Below, one piece after another: positions 24,779-34,298 of a stretch of DNA of 43,732 nucleotides; position 1 is the first letter of the stretch, and every line of letters starts with the position of its first letter. Source of the DNA: Martinezella miluonensis (GTDB taxonomy: Bacteria > Pseudomonadota > Alphaproteobacteria > Rhizobiales > Rhizobiaceae); the NCBI RefSeq assembly GCF_900094545.1, contig NZ_FMAH01000015.1, positions 1 through 43,732 of the forward strand, read 5' to 3'. The translations under genes were made by a program, and so were the position numbers. The notes under the pieces are model-generated. The model saw nothing but the letters and a program-made list of their open reading frames with translations. It was not told the origin of the DNA and ran no database searches.

Positions 24779-27033
24779 GTACCTTGCTTGGAAAAGCCGT
24801 CAGCCGGCGTTCGTTTCTTGCCACGAGCGGCATCACTGTCGCGTTCGCGCTGGCTCGACCCGCTTTGGCGCAGCTCGCTGGTGGTGGCGAGGGCGGAGCT
24901 GGCCCGTCAATCGTGGCGCCGAACTTGCCGGGCAGCCTAAAGTCATGGCCCTATTTGGACTCCTGGATCCAGCTCGACGGAGCCGGGCATGCTACGGTTT
25001 TCACTGGCAAGGCCGAGCTTGGCCAGGGAATACGCACTGCCCTCGTGCAGGTCGCTGCCGAAGAGCTCGATCTGAAGCCGGACGTCGTGACGCTTATAAC
25101 CGTCGACACGGCCAAGACCCCGGACGAAGGATTAACGGCAGGCAGCCATTCGATGCAGGATAGCGGAACCGCAATCCGCAATGCGGCCGCCAACGTCCGG
25201 ATGTTGCTGCTTCGGCAGGCGGCCGCGCGTTTTCAGCGCGACGTCAAGGATCTGACGACGACGGGTGACGGACATGTTCTTGCACCCGATGGTCAAAGAT
25301 TGAGCTACGGCGATATTGCAAAGACTCTATCCCTTCACGTAGAGGCCATCGCAGAGGCGCCGCTTAGACAAAAAACAGAGTTCCGCACGATGGGTACCAA
25401 CCTTGCAAGGTTGGACATTCCGGCAAAAACGACCGGAGGTCAGGCTTTTATCCATGATATGCGGCTACCGGGTATGCTGCACGCCCGGGTCGTGCGTGGT
25501 CCCAGCGAGCGAACGAGGCTCAAATTCCCGCCGCTTGCCGAGATAGAGGTGATGCCGCAGCTGTTCAAATTTGTTCAGAACGGCGACTTCGCTGCGGTTG
25601 TGGCGGAACGGGAATGGGATGCGATCAAGCTGATGCGCAAACTGCAGGCATCCCGCTACGAACCGACCGCCGGGCCTTTCCCAACCGGTAGCGTCGCAGA
25701 TACGCTGAAATCGCTTCCGGCCGAGGAGATTTCGATTCTTGACGTCGCCAATCCGACCGGCGTTCCCGTCAAGACCGCTGGCGGGCGCTACAGTCGTCAA
25801 TGGATCTCTCACGGTTCCATTGGTCCATCCTGCGCAATTGCATGGATGCTCGATGGTCTTCTGACGATCTGGACGCATAGTCAGGGCACGTTTGACGTGC
25901 GCCGGGTTGCCGCGGAATTGCTTGGACTTTCGATCGACAAGATCCGAGCGATTCACGCTGAAGGGGCAGGCTGCTACGGTCAGAATGGCGCCGACGATGT
26001 CGCTGCGGAGGCCGCGCTTATCGCCATGGCAGTTCCAGGTCGGCCTGTGCGGCTACAGTGGATGCGTGAGCAGGAGTTCGGCTGGGAGCCCTTGGGACCT
26101 GGCATGGTCACGGAGGTCGAAGCAGGCATTGATGCCGGCAACCGTATTGTTGAGTGGCGTTACGATGTATGGAGCAATCCGCACAACAACAGACCTGTCG
26201 GCGCCGGCGGAGTTCTGGTCGGCAGCGAGGTCGTGCCGAGTTTCCCGCCTCCTGAAGGCAAGCCGATACCAATGCCGGAGGGCGACGGAAGCAGGAATTC
26301 CAATCCGCTTTACGACCTGCCGAACATGAAGGTGATCTATCATTTCATAAAGGAAATGCCGATCCGGGTTTCGGCGCTGCGTTCGCTTGGCGCACATTTG
26401 AACGTTTTCTCAATCGAAAGCACGCTTGACGAACTCGCGCTCGCCGGCAGCATCGATCCGCTTGATCTGCGAATGAAACATATGGCTGATCCCAGAGCGC
26501 GCCAAGTCATGCAGACGGCGACCGACGCCTTTGGCTGGCGACAGCGGCACAAGAAAGGGCCGTTTCACGGTTTCGGAATGGCTTTCGCCCGCTACAAGAA
26601 CCTGGGTGCCTATTGCGCCGTCTGTTTGGAGATCAGCGTCGATCAAAATACTGGCCGTGTCTCTGTCCACCGTGTGCAAGCCGCAGCGGACTGCGGAGAG
26701 GTCGTCAGTCCGAACGGCGTCCAAAACCAGATCGAAGGCGCGATCATTCAATCTCTGAGTTGGTGTACGCGCGAGGCTGTTACCAATGATGCAGTCATCC
26801 GCACCAGCTTCGATTGGAGCTCCTATCCGATCCTGCGCTTCCTCGACATACCTGAAAAGATCGATGTAATCGTTGAAGAGCAACCTGGCCAACCTTTCCT
26901 TGGTGTCGCCGAATGTGGTCAAGGACCAACCTCGGCAGCCCTTGCCAATGCATTGGCCGACGCAACGGGTATTCGCTTCCGCGACATGCCCTTGACGCCG
27001 GAGAAAGTGAGGGCTGCGATCGTCACTCTTTAG
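24775..27033 (+). CDS. Molybdopterin-binding subunit of an IorB/NicB-like hydroxylase
   Basis: A 752-residue xanthine dehydrogenase family large subunit of the isoquinoline 1-oxidoreductase (IorB) subgroup. The N-terminus SRRSFLATSG followed by a hydrophobic stretch is a Tat signal, so the folded enzyme is exported. Cofactor-binding landmarks are GKAELGQGIRTAL, GSHSMQDSG, GCYGQNGADDVA and ALRSLGAHLNVFSIES. The catalytic glutamate sits in GVAECGQGPTS, where the family usually has GxGExGxGP. It should hydroxylate an N-heterocycle or oxidise an aldehyde, with electrons going to the cytochrome encoded upstream. Its 3' end overlaps the convergent LysR gene by 11 bp. Confidence 0.92.
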   Translation: MSTLLGKAVSRRSFLATSGITVAFALARPALAQLAGGGEGGAGPSIVAPNLPGSLKSWPYLDSWIQLDGAGHATVFTGKAELGQGIRTALVQVAAEELDLKPDVVTLITVDTAKTPDEGLTAGSHSMQDSGTAIRNAAANVRMLLLRQAAARFQRDVKDLTTTGDGHVLAPDGQRLSYGDIAKTLSLHVEAIAEAPLRQKTEFRTMGTNLARLDIPAKTTGGQAFIHDMRLPGMLHARVVRGPSERTRLKFPPLAEIEVMPQLFKFVQNGDFAAVVAEREWDAIKLMRKLQASRYEPTAGPFPTGSVADTLKSLPAEEISILDVANPTGVPVKTAGGRYSRQWISHGSIGPSCAIAWMLDGLLTIWTHSQGTFDVRRVAAELLGLSIDKIRAIHAEGAGCYGQNGADDVAAEAALIAMAVPGRPVRLQWMREQEFGWEPLGPGMVTEVEAGIDAGNRIVEWRYDVWSNPHNNRPVGAGGVLVGSEVVPSFPPPEGKPIPMPEGDGSRNSNPLYDLPNMKVIYHFIKEMPIRVSALRSLGAHLNVFSIESTLDELALAGSIDPLDLRMKHMADPRARQVMQTATDAFGWRQRHKKGPFHGFGMAFARYKNLGAYCAVCLEISVDQNTGRVSVHRVQAAADCGEVVSPNGVQNQIEGAIIQSLSWCTREAVTNDAVIRTSFDWSSYPILRFLDIPEKIDVIVEEQPGQPFLGVAECGQGPTSAALANALADATGIRFRDMPLTPEKVRAAIVTL

Positions 27034-27925
27034 CATCATCGCCGACGCCGGCGGCGACAAGGGCGGCACGCAATGCCGCCACGAAAACACGAACCTTTGG
27101 CAACACAAGTCGGGCGGTAGGATAGACTGCCCAAATGTTGATTGTTTCGGGTTGCACGTCTTGAAGGTCAACTCGTATCAGGCGCCCGGCTTTGATATCG
27201 TCGGCCACGTACCAATTTGAGAGCAAGGCAAGTCCGCCCCCGGCAAGGCATGCCGTATAACAGCCAGCGATGCTGTTTGAGGAAAAGCGACCGCCCAATT
27301 TCACCTGCCTCTCCCCATCGGCGTGGTGAAAGATCCAGTGGGTCGTGCCGGCGTGAGCCAAGCAGTCGTGACCAGCAATATCGTCAAGTGTCTTCGGCTT
27401 GCCCCGACGCGCGAGATAGTCCGAACTAGCCACGACCAGCCGCGGATTATCGGCTAGTTTTTTGCCGATGAGGCTGCTGTCCCGCAACCGAGCGATACGG
27501 ATGGCAAGGTCCGTTCCGGTTGCCACAAGATCGGGTAGGCTGTCCGTCAAGTCGACAGATATCCGCAGTTCAGGGTTCTCGTTTAGCAAAGATGGCACGA
27601 TCGGCGTAACGAACTTGGTCCCAAAGGCGATGGGCACGGATACGCGAAGCAATCCGGCTGCTCCCTTGGCGCCAGACTGCAATAGCGCCATCGCCGCATT
27701 CTCATTTTCTACAAGTGCGTGGGCGAAGGGGAGAAAGCTCTCACCTTCCGGAGTAAGAGATAGCGAGCGCGTCGTGCGATGCAGAAGGCGGACGCCAAGA
27801 GACGTTTCGAGGGCCGCGAGCCGCCGGCTTGCGGCCATGGGCGTCAAGCCGAGGCGTCTCGCCGCTGCCGCGAGACTACCGGCGGAAGCTGCGGCAGTGA
27901 AAACCGAGACATCGTCCGTGTCCAT
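27023..27925 (-). CDS. LysR-family regulator
   Basis: A 300-residue LysR protein with an N-terminal helix-turn-helix (VFTAAASAGSLAAAARRLGLTPMAASRRLAALE). The substrate-binding domain spans about 90-290, with SDYLARRGKP and GGLALLSNWYVADDI. It belongs to the CrgA/DsdC-like group that typically regulates a divergent gene. Its divergent partner is the MFS transporter 108 bp away. The short gap between the two starts is the probable operator region. Convergence with the molybdenum hydroxylase makes it a candidate for both operons. Confidence 0.92.
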   Translation of the reverse strand: MDTDDVSVFTAAASAGSLAAAARRLGLTPMAASRRLAALETSLGVRLLHRTTRSLSLTPEGESFLPFAHALVENENAAMALLQSGAKGAAGLLRVSVPIAFGTKFVTPIVPSLLNENPELRISVDLTDSLPDLVATGTDLAIRIARLRDSSLIGKKLADNPRLVVASSDYLARRGKPKTLDDIAGHDCLAHAGTTHWIFHHADGERQVKLGGRFSSNSIAGCYTACLAGGGLALLSNWYVADDIKAGRLIRVDLQDVQPETINIWAVYPTARLVLPKVRVFVAALRAALVAAGVGDDAKE

Positions 27926-28033
27926 TATATCAAAACTCGTTACACCGGATGATCGTTCAAGACCACTAAATCGATATGCGATTAAGAGCTAACTAACAGC
28001 ACATGCATTCCGCAGAAATCAAGGATTTTGAAC

Positions 28034-29236
28034 ATGGAAAACGTGCCTGATACGTCAACCGCTCATGGCATCGCAAAGCCTGCCTTGTTTGCGATGGCGG
28101 CTGCTAGTGGCATTGCTGTCGCGAACATCTATTACAATCAGCCGATGCTGGGGATCATTGAAAAAGAATTCCCAGGTGAAGCGATCACCGGCTTCATTCC
28201 GACTGCGACACAGCTCGGCTATGCCTTGGGGCTTCTCTTTCTTCTTCCCTTGGGCGACATCGTGCATCGCCGAAAGCTGATCATTGGTCAATTCGTCGTG
28301 CTTGCGGGGGCCTTAGCATTGGCCGCGATCGCTCAATCCGCCCTGGCACTCATCGCCGCGTCGCTTGTTGTTGGCGCAACGGCAACGGTCGCACAGCAAA
28401 TTGTGCCCTTCGCGGCATCGCTTGCGATACCCGCAAGGCGAGGCGCGACAATCGGCACCGTCATGGCCGGCGTACTGACGGGCATTCTGCTCAGCCGCAC
28501 ATTGTCCGGCTTTGTTGGTGCCCATGCCGGCTGGCGCGAAATGTTCTGGATCGGCGTCCCGCTTGCTCTGGTCGCCGCCGCCTTGATGTTCTTCACGCTG
28601 CCCAGCCATCGTCCGGCCTCGCATATGCGCTATCACACCGCACTGAAGTCACTTGCACATTTATGGAGAAGAGAAGGCGCGCTGCGCACGGCGGCCCTCA
28701 TGCAAGCGGCGCTGTTTGGTTCGTTCACGGCGTTTTGGACGATCTTGGCTCTGTATTTGCAAACGCCGCACTTCAATCTCGGCGCTGATGTCGCAGGGCT
28801 TTTCGGTGTCGTTGGTGCCGTCGGCGTTGTCGTCGCCCCCCTTGCGGGTCGCGTGGCCGACCGTCGCGGACCTCAATTCGTGGTATTGTTGGGTGCGCTG
28901 CTGACACTGGTTGCCTGGATTGTCTTCGGTGTATGGACCTCGATTATCGCCCTCGTGATTGGCGTTATCGTTCTGGATTTTGGTGTCCAGAGCGCACTCG
29001 TGTCGAACCAGCATGTCGTCTATGCCCTCGACCCGGAGGCACGTAGCCGATTGAACACCATCTTCATGACGGCCATGTTTCTGGGCGGTGCAGCCGGCGC
29101 GGCTTTGGCAACGATGGCGTGGGAGTATTCCGGCTGGATTGGGGTCAGCGCTCTTGGTGCGTCGCTGGCGCTCGTAGCGCTGCTGATACAGATTGCAGCG
29201 CGTCGAGTCCGCTCGGCTGTTCGCGCGGCCCATTGA
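28034..29236 (+). CDS. MFS transporter
   Basis: A 400-residue, 12-segment major facilitator. GVASGIAVANIYYNQPML-like residues near the start, the loop motif GDIVHRRKLI after segment 2 and GRVADRRGPQ between segments 8 and 9 are characteristic. The group includes many drug and aromatic-acid exporters. AAGGA precedes ATG 28034. It is followed 10 bp later by the FAD monooxygenase gene, so the pair is probably an operon driven from the promoter shared with the LysR gene. It could import the substrate or export it. Confidence 0.92.
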   Translation: MENVPDTSTAHGIAKPALFAMAAASGIAVANIYYNQPMLGIIEKEFPGEAITGFIPTATQLGYALGLLFLLPLGDIVHRRKLIIGQFVVLAGALALAAIAQSALALIAASLVVGATATVAQQIVPFAASLAIPARRGATIGTVMAGVLTGILLSRTLSGFVGAHAGWREMFWIGVPLALVAAALMFFTLPSHRPASHMRYHTALKSLAHLWRREGALRTAALMQAALFGSFTAFWTILALYLQTPHFNLGADVAGLFGVVGAVGVVVAPLAGRVADRRGPQFVVLLGALLTLVAWIVFGVWTSIIALVIGVIVLDFGVQSALVSNQHVVYALDPEARSRLNTIFMTAMFLGGAAGAALATMAWEYSGWIGVSALGASLALVALLIQIAARRVRSAVRAAH

Positions 29237-29246
29237 GGACTTCACC

Positions 29247-30359
29247 GTGAAACCAATGCGAATTCGTATCGTTGGTGGATCCCTGGCTGGTCTGTTCATC
29301 GGAAATCTCCTTCAGCGGGATGGTCATGACGTCAAGATCTATGAACGTTCCTCGTCCGGCTTGGCCGGGCGAGGAGCCGGGCTTGTAGGGCAGCGCGAGC
29401 TCTTCAAGATACTGCGCGTGCTTGGATGCGAGCATCTGGCCCATGTCGGCGTCGTTGCGAAGGAGCGAATATATCTAAACAGGGACGGAGGCGTGGCCGA
29501 GGTTTTTTCGACCCCGCAAACCCAGATTTCCTGGGATGTTCTTTACGCGACAGTTGCATCGCATCTGCCGATGGACAGTTACGTCGTTGGGCGGGCCGTC
29601 AAAAACGTGGCCGAAACTCCGCAAGGCGTGCGTTTGACGTTCGAGGGGAACGAGACTGAGGAAGCGGAGCTGGTTATTGGCGCCGACGGTATGGGCTCGG
29701 TTGTTCGCGGCTTCGTCAGTCGAGAGAACCGCAACGAATTTGCCGGTTATGTAGCCTGGCGCGGTCTAATCCCTGAAACGGCGCTTCCGGCCGAAGTGTC
29801 GATCCTCGTTGATCGATTTGCCTTCTACATTGTCCGCGGCGTTCATATGCTCGGCTATCTCGTCCCCGGTCAAAATGGCGAAATGGAGAAAGGAAAGCGG
29901 CGGTACAATTGGGTTTGGTATCGTTTGGTGCCACATGCGGAGCTCGCGGCCCTCTTTACGGGCGTCGATGGGCGTACATTCGAGTACTCGTTGCCGCGGG
30001 GTGCGCTGTCGGAGACGCGCTTGCAGACGTTGAGGCAAGATGCCTTTTCTGTCCTTCCGCCTCAGTTTGCACAGGTGGTCGAGGCCGAGCCGCTGCCCTC
30101 GATTCACGGTATTTTCGACTACGAGGCTGAGCGGATGGTGTCACGTCGCGTTGCACTCGTTGGAGATGCCGCATTTGTCGTGCGCCCTCACACCGCAATG
30201 GGAGTTGCGAAGGCTGCAGGCGACGCCCTTGCGCTGCGGGAGGCATTGTCGAGATCGGATAATCTCGCCGAAGCGCTGGCGCGCTATGAGCACGAACGCC
30301 TGCCGGTAGGTAAGGAAATCGCCGCCTATGGGCGCCGGCTGGGCGCATCGGCCCTCTAG
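29247..30359 (+). CDS. FAD-dependent aromatic monooxygenase
   Basis: A 370-residue flavoprotein hydroxylase. The N-terminal dinucleotide site is RIVGGSLAGLF with acidic YERS after it. The DG motif is GADGMGSVVR and the GD motif VALVGDAAFVVRPHTAMG is complete. GTG 29247 follows TGAGGA; ATG 29256 is an alternative. The family, including 6-hydroxynicotinate 3-monooxygenase and salicylate hydroxylase, uses NAD(P)H and O2 on phenols or hydroxypyridines. Coupled to the MFS gene and following the molybdenum hydroxylase operon, it is consistent with a two-step attack on an N-heterocycle. Confidence 0.9.
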   Translation: MKPMRIRIVGGSLAGLFIGNLLQRDGHDVKIYERSSSGLAGRGAGLVGQRELFKILRVLGCEHLAHVGVVAKERIYLNRDGGVAEVFSTPQTQISWDVLYATVASHLPMDSYVVGRAVKNVAETPQGVRLTFEGNETEEAELVIGADGMGSVVRGFVSRENRNEFAGYVAWRGLIPETALPAEVSILVDRFAFYIVRGVHMLGYLVPGQNGEMEKGKRRYNWVWYRLVPHAELAALFTGVDGRTFEYSLPRGALSETRLQTLRQDAFSVLPPQFAQVVEAEPLPSIHGIFDYEAERMVSRRVALVGDAAFVVRPHTAMGVAKAAGDALALREALSRSDNLAEALARYEHERLPVGKEIAAYGRRLGASAL

Positions 30360-30464
30360 CACCGAGATTTGCAGTGTTGCCGGTACGCGCCAGGCAGCCT
30401 TAACGATCGAGGCAGATATTACGACGAGAACTCGCTGCGGCCAACCTGTGCCTCGTGCGCTGCT

Positions 30465-31691
30465 TTATCCATGGATTCCGTCATGAAGCCCGGATTTGCT
30501 CGGCAATGGCAATCTGAAGCTGAAATGCGCCCCAAGGTGTGGCGACGATTGGAACTCGATTTTGCTTCCATGCGCCTCGACAATCGCTCGGGATATGGCA
30601 AGGCCCATACCAATCCCGGTCTGCTTCGTCGTATAGAAGCTCTCAAATAGCTTCTCTCCAACATTGGGGTCAACACCGGGGCCGCTGTCGCTAACCTCCA
30701 CGATAATGGTGGTCTCGGAATCTCTTCTGGTGCGGATGAGCAAAGTGCGGTTCCAGGCCTCCCCATCAGACATTGCTTGTGCAGCGTTCAATGCAAGATT
30801 GACAATGACCTGCAGGATCTGCGTTCGATCCACCGACACCTCCGGCAATTCGGACGCTAGATCAAGTCGAAGAGAAATCTGCCGTTTTACAAGATCGGAT
30901 CGCAATATCACAATCGCCTCATCGATGATCATGTTCACCGAAACGAGCTCCCTCTCGGCCTTCTTGTTGCGTGCCATGGAGCGCATCGCTGCGACAATTT
31001 CGGCAGCGCGCCTGCCGCTTCCGGCGATGCGTTCAAGCAGGGCCTTGACCTCCGCCAGGTCCGGCTCCGTCCGATCGAGCCATCTTAGGCCCGCTTCTGC
31101 GCTTGCGATGATAGATCCCAAAGGCTGATTGACCTCGTGAGCGATGGAAGCCGTCATCTCGCCCAGCATCGCAATGCGTCCGGCATGGGCGAGCTTGCTC
31201 TGAAGGTCGTCCCTCATCTGTTCGCTAGTAACTCTTCCGCTGATATTCGTGATCCCGAGATAGACGCTGTCGGGAAAATCTCCGCCTTCGGCGAGCCAAA
31301 GGTTTAAGACGACGGAAAGACCTTCCTTGCCTGGACGGAGCAACCGCCCCTCGGAAGATGTGCCGCTGGAGCCGCCAAAGAGATCCAAGAGGTCGTTGCT
31401 GATGGTTCGACACGCGTCCTCGGTAAGTATTGTCGCGAGCGGTTCGGAAAGCAATTGCTCCCTATTGAAATCCGCTAATTTGCACGCCGCGTCATTTGCT
31501 TGAACAATAATGGCCGCATTGACGAGAGTACAGATGACACTCTGAGTGAGTTCAGACGCTCGTGATCGCGCGTTGCCCCGTCCTATCTCGATGATAAGAT
31601 TTTGAGCCTTGCGGACGTCCAGACGGATGATCCCGAAAGGCATTGCAGCAACGAGGTTGTGATCGCCAAGTTTTTCCTTGTCTGCGGTCAT
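30465..31691 (-). CDS. PAS-domain sensor histidine kinase
   Basis: A 408-residue cytosolic kinase with no membrane segment. A PAS-like domain spans about 45-150 (IIVQANDAACKLADFNREQLLSEP, then a YLGITNISGR end). A coiled segment leads to the H-box AMLGEMTASIAHEVNQPLGS with phosphoacceptor His185. The catalytic domain shows the N-box LNLALNAAQAM, DSGPGVD and FYTTKQTGIGMGLAIS. It is the FixL/DctB-like class common in Rhizobiales. Its ATG overlaps the hydrolase stop (ATGA), so it is made together with that protein. No response regulator is adjacent; the FixJ-type protein at 4418 is a possible partner. No haem ligand context like FixL's is evident. Confidence 0.93.
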   Translation of the reverse strand: MTADKEKLGDHNLVAAMPFGIIRLDVRKAQNLIIEIGRGNARSRASELTQSVICTLVNAAIIVQANDAACKLADFNREQLLSEPLATILTEDACRTISNDLLDLFGGSSGTSSEGRLLRPGKEGLSVVLNLWLAEGGDFPDSVYLGITNISGRVTSEQMRDDLQSKLAHAGRIAMLGEMTASIAHEVNQPLGSIIASAEAGLRWLDRTEPDLAEVKALLERIAGSGRRAAEIVAAMRSMARNKKAERELVSVNMIIDEAIVILRSDLVKRQISLRLDLASELPEVSVDRTQILQVIVNLALNAAQAMSDGEAWNRTLLIRTRRDSETTIIVEVSDSGPGVDPNVGEKLFESFYTTKQTGIGMGLAISRAIVEAHGSKIEFQSSPHLGAHFSFRLPLPSKSGLHDGIHG

Positions 31692-32563
31692 TGTCGCAGA
31701 AATGTAAGCAGATCGCTATTCAGCCGATCCTTGTGGGTAAACAGCAGCCCATGGGGAGCACCTTCGCAGACCTTGAGTACTGCATTTGGAATTAGTTCGG
31801 CCGCCTGGCGTGCCGTAGCGTGAAAGGGAACAAAGGCATCATCCTCGCCGTGAATTATGAGGACAGGCACATCAAATTTCTCGATATCATGCCGATAGTC
31901 CGTCACCGCGCAGGCAGTGATGGAATCATGCGCGGCTTTCAAGGAAGATTGCATGGCGATTTGATGCAATTGCATCAGGCTGCCTTCGGAGACGTTCGCC
32001 CCATCGCGATCGGCTCCGAAAAACAATCGTGAAAACCCGCGAATGAATTCCGCCCGGTCGGCGCGAAGCCCCGCTCGAACGCCCTCAAAAACGGCCTCGG
32101 GAACGCCGTTCGGATAGTCCTCACTGCGTGCAAGCTTTGGTGTCGTTGCGCCAATGAGCACAGCGCGCGAAATTCTGCCGGTCCCGTGGCGGCCGATATA
32201 GCGTGCAATTTCTCCTCCGCCCATCGCATAGCCTACGAGCGAAACATCCTTCAGATCAAGCGCTTCGATAATTTCGCAAAGGTCATCCGAGAACGTATCA
32301 TGGTCATATCCAACCCAGGGCTGATCCGATCGACCGAAGCCGCGGCGGTCGTGTGCGATCACACGGTAGCCTTCGGATGCGAGGAACATCATCTGGTTTT
32401 CCCACATGTCGGAATTCAGCGGCCAGCCATGGCTGAAGACCACCGCTGGACCGTCGCCCCAGTCCTTGTAATAGAGCCGCGTGTTATCACGAACCGTCAG
32501 CATCGGCATCAGGCAACCCCCGATCAGAACGCGTTTTACCAACCCCCGGCGGAGGCTTAACAT
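31688..32563 (-). CDS. Alpha/beta hydrolase lacking the nucleophile serine, coupled to histidine kinase
   Basis: A 291-residue alpha/beta hydrolase of the chloroperoxidase/arylesterase group. SHGWPLNSDMW and AHDRRGFGRSD are conserved. The nucleophile elbow reads LVGYAMGGGE, so the residue that should be serine is Ala113; the relative at 14905 has GHSTGGGE. The acid (HGEDDAFVP, Asp242) and His (APHGLLFTHK, His271) remain. Loss of the serine predicts no classical esterase activity and suggests ligand binding or signalling. It is immediately upstream of, and ATGA-coupled with, the PAS kinase. This recalls Bacillus RsbQ, a hydrolase acting through the PAS protein RsbP, and plant KAI2-type receptors. 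Starts at 32563 or 32509 are both possible. Confidence 0.88.
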   Translation of the reverse strand: MLSLRRGLVKRVLIGGCLMPMLTVRDNTRLYYKDWGDGPAVVFSHGWPLNSDMWENQMMFLASEGYRVIAHDRRGFGRSDQPWVGYDHDTFSDDLCEIIEALDLKDVSLVGYAMGGGEIARYIGRHGTGRISRAVLIGATTPKLARSEDYPNGVPEAVFEGVRAGLRADRAEFIRGFSRLFFGADRDGANVSEGSLMQLHQIAMQSSLKAAHDSITACAVTDYRHDIEKFDVPVLIIHGEDDAFVPFHATARQAAELIPNAVLKVCEGAPHGLLFTHKDRLNSDLLTFLRQ

Positions 32564-32831
32564 CTTCGATCATTGATCGCCATAGGTCGGGACTCATGAC
32601 AGGAGCTTGCGTCAAAATAGGAGACTTTTCTTCAAAATCGCTTGGGTTCGCCCAGTTCCGTCGGGCTTTTACGCCCAACGGATCTCAAGCACCGGAAACA
32701 GTTCGAAGCAATCACGCGGATATGGATTGCGTCGGAGCAGGCAAGCAAGAAGTTGCATGAATACCTGACGAACGAAGCAGCGCGTCGAAGCAGTGCAATT
32801 GTTCAAGCTCGTTGACCGGGGCAGGGAGGGC
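32564..32831. other. Intergenic with a possible gene remnant
   Basis: The plus strand has an open frame after a TAG near 32618, ending TGA at 32813-32815. It reads like the helical tail of a protein (FEAITRIWIASEQASKKLHE), but has no good start. I do not recognise it. It may be debris between the dctA and hydrolase-kinase units. Confidence 0.3.
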
Positions 32832-34178
32832 TCAAAGAGGCGTTGCAGCAACCGGCTTGCCGTCGACTTCGATGACGTCGAGCGTATAGGGCTCGTCGGG
32901 CAGGAGGCCCGACAGTGCTGCGTCAAGGCGCTCTTTGTCGAGTTCGCCTTCCCAGCGCGCCATTACGATCGTGGCGACGCCGTTGCCGATCATGTTCACC
33001 AGCGCCCGGGCTTCGCTCATGAAGCGATCGATGCCGAGGATGAGCGCCATGCCGGCGACCGGAATGGCGGGGATGACCGAAAGGGTTCCGACTAGCGCTA
33101 TGAACGAGGCGCCGGTGACTCCGGATGCGCCCTTGGAGGTAAGCATGGCGACCGCGACGATAATGAGTTGCTGGGACAGGGACAGATCGGTGTTGGTGGC
33201 CTGAGCGACGAACAGCGCCGCCAGCGTCATGTAGATCGAGGTGCCGTCCGTGTTGAAGATGTATCCGGTGGGGACGACCAGACCGACGACGGGCTTGGAT
33301 ATGCCGGCACGCTCCAGTTTCTCCATCAAACTGGGCAGGGCCGGATCCGACGAGGACGTGCTGAGCACCACCAGGATCTCTTCCTTGATGTAAAATAGGA
33401 ATTTTACGATGTTGAAACCTGCCCACCGGGCGATGAGGCCGAGCACGCCAAGCACGAAAATAATGCTGGTGAGGTAGAAGGTTCCGATCAGGACCACGAG
33501 CGGGCCGAGCGAGGAGACCCCGTATTTGCCGACGGTGAAGGCCATTGCCCCGAATGCGCCGATCGGCGCCAGCCTCATGATGACGTTGATCGCACCGAAC
33601 ACCATGTGCGAGCCGGCATTGATCACTTCCCTGACCGGCTTGGCGCGGTCGCCAAGATGCGACAGTACATAACCAAACAGGATCGAGATCAGAACGATCG
33701 GCAGGATGTCGCCTTCGGCGAAAGCATTGACCACGGTAGTCGGAATGATGTTCAGCAGGAAATCGGTGACTGACTGTTGCGCAGCCTTGCCTGCGTAGGC
33801 CTGGACGGCGCTGATATCGAGCGCTGCCAGGTTGGCGTTGAAGCCGGCACCGGGCTTGATCAGGTTGCCGACGATCAGGCCAATGAACAATGCAGCCGTC
33901 GAAACGACCTCGAAATAGAGGAGTGCTTTACCGCCCACCCTACCGACCTTCTTCAGGTCATTCATGCCGGCAATGCCGGACACAACAGTACAGAAGATGA
34001 CCAGGCCGATCACCATCTTGATAAGCTTGATGAAGCCGTCACCGAGCGGCTTCATGTCGATGCCGACCTTGGGCCAGAAATGGCCGAGCACGATGGCAAA
34101 TGCGATGCCGATGAGCACCTGCACATAGAGGATTTGGTACCAGGGTCTACGTGGACGCGAGGAATGCACATTTGTCAT
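32832..34178 (-). CDS. dctA: C4-dicarboxylate/H+ symporter DctA
   Basis: A 448-residue member of the DAACS family, close to rhizobial DctA. It has 8-9 membrane segments, the serine-rich loop [18 protein letters not shown], the [19 protein letters not shown] motif and the [20 protein letters not shown] substrate-binding region. AGGAGGAG precedes the ATG. Classic substrates are succinate, fumarate, malate and aspartate. It is the last gene of the intradiol operon, 120 bp after the cupin gene. It could import a dicarboxylic acid related to the pathway rather than feed central metabolism. Rhizobial dctA usually sits next to dctBD, which are absent here. Confidence 0.95.
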   Translation of the reverse strand: MTNVHSSRPRRPWYQILYVQVLIGIAFAIVLGHFWPKVGIDMKPLGDGFIKLIKMVIGLVIFCTVVSGIAGMNDLKKVGRVGGKALLYFEVVSTAALFIGLIVGNLIKPGAGFNANLAALDISAVQAYAGKAAQQSVTDFLLNIIPTTVVNAFAEGDILPIVLISILFGYVLSHLGDRAKPVREVINAGSHMVFGAINVIMRLAPIGAFGAMAFTVGKYGVSSLGPLVVLIGTFYLTSIIFVLGVLGLIARWAGFNIVKFLFYIKEEILVVLSTSSSDPALPSLMEKLERAGISKPVVGLVVPTGYIFNTDGTSIYMTLAALFVAQATNTDLSLSQQLIIVAVAMLTSKGASGVTGASFIALVGTLSVIPAIPVAGMALILGIDRFMSEARALVNMIGNGVATIVMARWEGELDKERLDAALSGLLPDEPYTLDVIEVDGKPVAATPL

Positions 34179-34298
34179 AGGGTTCTCCTCCTGAGTACGA
34201 ATGACATCGCCGAGACGGGCGGAGCCTGTCGCGTGAGTTGATCTGGTTGCTATGAAAGTTGCAGAGTCCGCTGCGCTAGCGGGCTTTCTGTTCGCCGG

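Noticed and set aside
30369..30650. Plus-strand frame between the FAD monooxygenase and kinase genes
   Set aside because: It is largely antisense to the kinase C-terminus and has no recognisable motif.
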